A stretch of DNA of 50,664 nucleotides. Origin: Penium margaritaceum (taxonomy: Eukaryota > Streptophyta > Zygnematophyceae > Desmidiales > Peniaceae). The DNA lies in contig SZWC01000028.1 of assembly GCA_023375785.1 (NCBI GenBank), positions 445,264 through 495,927 on the forward strand, read 5' to 3'. Numbering within the stretch: the stretch's first letter is position 1; each line of letters opens with the position of its first letter. The notes beneath the pieces are model-generated. The model was given only the letters and a program-made list of their open reading frames with translations. It had not been told where the DNA came from and made no database searches. Shown in pieces: positions 45,701 to 50,664 of this stretch. The position numbers were made by a program, and so were the translations under genes.

Positions 45701-48700
45701 AACAATGGGTTGCGAACACTAGTTATCAACTAGGAAGTACAAAGACCTTCAACAAGCAGTGGCACGGTATGGCTAGCGTGCACAGTGACCAACCAAAGGA
45801 TGCATACGTCACTGACTACGACCGAATAAGTCCACTGTGTGTGGTCAACATAGACAACGCATAACACGAGTCACAGATTGTCAGAGTGGAAAACAATGGG
45901 TTGCGAACACTAGTTATCAACTAGGAAGTACAAAGACCTTCAACAAGCAGTGGCACGGTATGGCTAGCGTGCACAGTGACCAACCAAAGGATGCATACGT
46001 CACTGACTACGACCGAATAAGTCCACTGTGTGTGGTCAACATAGACAACGCATAACACGAGTCACAAATGGTCAGAGAGAGAAAAAATGGTTTGGGAAGC
46101 CTATGTATTGACTAGAGAGGACAAAGAAATTCAATACGTAGTGGCACGGTGAGGCTAATATGCACACCAAACAACCAAACTAGGCATATTTCACTGATCA
46201 TTACCACATAATTTCAATATGGGTGGTCAACGTTGACCAACCATAACAAGAGTCACAAACAGTCAGGACAGGAAACAATGCAATGGGAATATCGGCTCTC
46301 AAATACCAAGTACAACGACCTTCATTCAGAAGTAGCACGGTGTGGCTACCATGTACAATGACTGACCAAAGTATGCATATGTACTGCCTTTGACCAAAGA
46401 AATCCGTTGTGTGTGGTCAACGTTGACAACTCATAATACAAGTCACAAATGGTCAGAGGGGGAAACAATGGTTTGGAAACACCAAGTATCACGTAGCAAA
46501 CACAAGGGGCTTCAATACATTGTGGTACGGTGTGGAGACCATGCACGATGACCAACCAAAGTAGGCAAATGTCACTGACCATGACCAAATAATGTCACGA
46601 AGTGTGCTAAACTTTGACAACTCACAACACGAGTCACAAATGGTCAGGGTAGAAGGTAATGGGTTGTGAATACTAGTTATCTACTAGCAAGTACAAATAC
46701 CTTCAATATGTAGTGGCACAATGTGGCTTCAATGCACAGTGACCACCCAAAGTATGCATATTTCAATTACCATGACGAAACAACTTCACTTCATGTGGTC
46801 AACGTCGAAAACGCATAACACGAGTCACAAATGGTCAGAGGGGAAAACAATGGAATGGGAACACTAGTTATCAACTAGCAAGTACAAAGACCTTCAATAA
46901 GCAGTGGCACGGTATGGGTAGCGTGCATAGTGACCAACCAACGGATGCATACGTCACTGACTACGACTGAATAAGTCCACTATGTGTGGTCAACATTGAC
47001 AACTCATAACACAAGTCACACATGGTCAGAGGGAGAGAGAATGGTTTGGGAAGCCTGTGTCTTGTCTAGAATGGACAAAGAATTTCAATACGTAGTGGAA
47101 CGGTATGGCCAATATGCACACCAAACAACCAAGTTAGGCATATGTCACTGATCATGACCACATAATTTCAATACGGGTGGTCATCATTGACCAACCATAA
47201 CACGAGTCACAAACGGTAATGACAGGAAACAATGCTATGGGAATATCAGTTCTCAGCTACCAAGTACAATGACCTTCATTCAGTAGTAGCACGGCGTGGC
47301 TACCATGTACGATGACCGACCAAAGTAGGCATATGTACTGCCTTTGACCAAAGAAATCCTCTGTGTGTGGTCAACGTTGACAACTCATAACATGAGTTAC
47401 AACTGGTCAAAGGGGGAAACAATGGCTTGGGAACACCAAGAATCACATAGCAAGCACAAGGGGCTTCAATACGTTGTGGCACGGTATGGAGACCATGCAT
47501 GATGACCAACCAAACAAGGCATATGTCACTGACCATGACCAGATAATGTCACTAAGAGTGGTAAACTGTGAAAACTCACAACACAAGTCACGAATGGTCA
47601 GGGTGGAAGGTAATGGTTTGTGAATACTAGTTATCTACTAGCAAGTACAAATACCTTCAATATGTAGTGGCACAATGTGGATTCAATGCGCAGTGACCAC
47701 TTAAAGTGTGCATATGTCACTGACCATGACGAAAGATTTTCACTTCACGTGGTCAACGTCGAAAAAGCATAACACGAGTCACAAATGGTCATAGGGGAAA
47801 ACAATGGGTTGGGAACACTACTTATCAACTAGGAAGTACAAAGACCTTCAACAAGCAGTGGCACGGTATGACTAGCGTGCACAGTGACCAATCAAAGGAT
47901 GCATACCTCAGTGACTACGACCGAATACGTCCACTATGTCTGGTCAACATGGACAACTCATAACACGAGTCACAAATGGTCAGATGGAGAGAAAATGGAC
48001 TGGGAAGCCTATGTATTGACTAGAAAGGACAAATAACTTCAATACGTAGTGGCACGGTGTGGCTAATATGCACACCAGACAATCAAACTAGGCATATGTC
48101 ACTGATCATGACCACATAACTTCAATATGGATGGTCAACGTTGACCAGCCATAACACGAGTCGCAAAGATTCAGGTAGGGAAACAATGCTATGGGAATAT
48201 CAGTTCTCATCTACCAAGTACAACGACATTCATTCAGTAGTAGCACGGTGTGGCTACCGTGCACAATGACCGAACAAAGTAGGCATATGTACTGCCTTTG
48301 ACCAAAGAAATCCGCTGTGTGTGGTTAACATTGACCACTCATAATACGAGTCAGAAATGGTCAGACGGGGAAACAATGGTTTGGGAACAACAAGTATCTT
48401 AAAGCAAGCACAAGGGGCTTCAATACATTGTGGCACGGTGTGGAGACCATGCACGATGACCAACCAAAGTAGGCATATGTCACTGCCCATAACCAAGTAA
48501 TGTCACTAAGTGTGGTAAACTTTGACAACTCACAACACGAGACACAAATGGTCAGGGTGGAAGGTAATGCTTTCTGAATACTAGCTATCTACTAGCAAGT
48601 ACAAATACCTTCAATATGTACTGGCACAATATGGCTTCAATGCACAGTGACCAACCAAAGTATGATGATGTCACTAACCATGACTAACAAACTTCTCTTA

Positions 48701-50664
48701 ATGTGGTCAACGTTTAAAACGCATAACACGAGTCACAAATGGTCAGAGGGGAAAACAATGGATTGGGAAGCCTATGTATTGGCTAGAAAGGACAAATAAC
48801 ATCAATACGTAGTGGCACGGTGTGGCTAATATGCACACCAAACAATCAAACTAGGCATATGTCACTGATCATGACCACAGAATTTCAATATGGGTGGTCA
48901 ACGTTGACCGACCATAACACGGGTCATAAACATCCAGGACAGGAGACAATGCTATGGGAATATCGGTTCTCAACTACCAAGTACAACGACCTTAAGTGAG
49001 TAGTAGCACGGTGTGGCTACCATGCACAATGACCGACCAAAGTAGGCATATGTACTGCCTTTGACCAAAGAAATCCACTATGTGTGGTCAACGTTGACAA
49101 CTCATAATACGAGTCACAAATGGTCAGAGGGGGAAACAATGGTTTGGGAACACCAAGTATCACATAGCAAGCACAAGGGGCTTCAATACGTTGTGGCACG
49201 ATGTGGAGACCATGCACGATGACCAACCAAAGAAGGCTGTCACTGACCATGACCAAGTAATGTCACTAATTGTGGTAAATCTTGACAACTCACAACACGA
49301 GTTACAAATGGTCAGGGTGGAAGGTAATGGTTTGTGAATAATAGTTATCTACTAGCAAGTACAAACACCTTCAATATGCAGTGGCACAATGTGGTTTCAA
49401 TGCACAGTGACCAACCAACGTATGCATATGTCACTGAACATGACGAAAGAATCACTTCATGTGGTCAACGCTGAAAACGCATAACACGAGTCACAAATGG
49501 TCAAAGGGGCAAACAATGGGTTTGGAATGCTTGTTATCAACTAGGAAGTACAAAGACCTTCAACAAGCAGTGGCACCCTATGGCTAGCATGCACAATGAC
49601 CAATCAAAGGATGCATACGTCACTAGCTACGACCAAAAAAGCCCACAATGTGTGGTCAACATTTACAACTCATAACACGAGTGACAAATTGTCAGAGGGA
49701 GAAACAATGGTTGAAGAAGCCTATGTATTGACTAGAAAGGACAAAAAACTTCAATACGTAGTGGCACGGTGTGGCTAATATGCACACCAAGCAACCAAAC
49801 TACGCATATGTCACTGATCATGACCACATGATTTCAATATGGGTGGTCAACGCTGACCAACCATAACACGAGTCACAAACGGTCAGGACAGGAAACAATG
49901 CTATGGGAATATCGGTTCTCAACTACCAAGTACAACGACCTTCACTCAGGAGTAGCATGGTGTGGCTACCATGCACAAAGACCGACCAAAGTAGGCATAT
50001 GTACTGCCTTTGACCAAAGAAATCCTTTGTGTGTGGTCAACGTTGACAGCTCATAATACGAGTCACAAGTGTGAGAGGGGAAAACAATGGTTTGGGAACA
50101 CCAAGTATCACAAAGCAAGCACAAGAGGCTTCATTACGTTGTGACATGGCGTGGAGACCATGCATGATGACCAACCAATGTAGGCATATCTCACTGACCA
50201 TGACTACGTAATGTCACTACGTGTGGTAAACTTTGACAACTCACAACACAAGTCACAAATGGTCAGGGTGGAAGGTAATGGTTTGTGAATACTAGTTATC
50301 TACAAGAAAGTACAAATACCTTCAATATGTAGTGGCACAATGTGGCTCGATGCACAGTGACCAACCAAAGTATGCATATGTCACTAACCATGACGAACAA
50401 ACTTCACTTCATGTGATCAATGTTGAAAACACATCACATGAGTCAGAAATGGTCAGAGGGGAAAGCAATGGATTAGGAAGCCTATGTATTGGGTGGAAAG
50501 GACAAAGAACTACAATACGTAGTGGCACGGTGTGGCTAATATGCACACCAAACAATCAAACTAGGCATATGTCACTGATCATGACCAGAGAATTTCAATA
50601 TGGGTGGTCAATGTTGACCAACCATAACACGAGTCACAAACGGCCAGGAGAAGAATCAATGCTA
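42790..50664 (+). repeat. Satellite block 12: mixed four-, five- and six-monomer HORs
   Basis: E spacings are about 762, 944, 960, 1146, 954, 954, 760 and 950 bp. The 1146-bp unit has a duplicated B monomer. The last partial unit (from about 50215) is again four-monomer type, with a B/C fusion near 50475 and CCAGAGAATTT. It runs off the edge in a D monomer. Confidence 0.9.
45667..46048 (+). repeat. Perfect tandem duplication of one B monomer (2 x 191 bp)
   Basis: 45667-45857 and 45858-46048 look identical base for base, including private variants AGATTGTCAGAGTGG and ACATAGACAA. No N lies between them. This gives the only six-monomer HOR in the window. Confidence 0.9.

Noticed and set aside
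196..50664. CRISPR array
   Set aside because: The period is about 191 bp with the whole unit repeated; there are no short repeats with unique spacers and no cas genes.

Overview
The window is almost entirely one plant-type satellite DNA array. A non-satellite flank occupies 1 to about 195. From there to the end run roughly 240 tandem monomers of about 191 bp. They fall into five diverged types, called A-E here, that repeat in fixed order as a higher-order repeat (HOR) of about 954 bp. I see no host protein-coding gene, rRNA gene, functional tRNA gene, CRISPR array or bacterial-style operon. A land plant is suggested by a plant-type Ty1/copia element and by CCCTAAA telomere-type repeats at 9314-9339. 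I cannot name the species.

Layout: 1-195 G-rich non-satellite flank; 196-6810 mostly four-monomer (~763 bp) HORs; 6811-9194 five-monomer HORs; 9195-9335 a non-satellite filler with a hairpin and telomere-like repeats, flanked by a local duplication; 9336-9959 satellite; 9960-14391 a degenerate copia LTR retrotransposon on the minus strand, with a 5-bp target-site duplication; 14397-14923 satellite; 14924-15265 assembly gap; 15266-50664 satellite again, alternating blocks of five-monomer HORs, four-monomer HORs and rearranged HORs. The array runs off the right edge in mid-monomer.

The copia element has two 698-bp LTRs, a primer-binding site matching the anticodon arm of initiator tRNA-Met, a polypurine tract, and broken gag, protease and integrase in copia order. 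Reverse transcriptase is cut off after about 35 residues and RNase H is absent, so the element cannot move by itself. Each LTR also holds a tRNA-like box A/box B pair and two heat-shock-element-like motifs.

The satellite shows its own history. Four-monomer HORs arose mainly by fusion of B and C within one monomer, and this variant carries linked diagnostic bases in the following monomers. Other fusions (A/B, C/D, E/D, D/A), a perfect B duplication and a 10-monomer duplication mark further exchange events. Three of the four isolated Ns lie exactly between direct duplications and are probably assembly artefacts.
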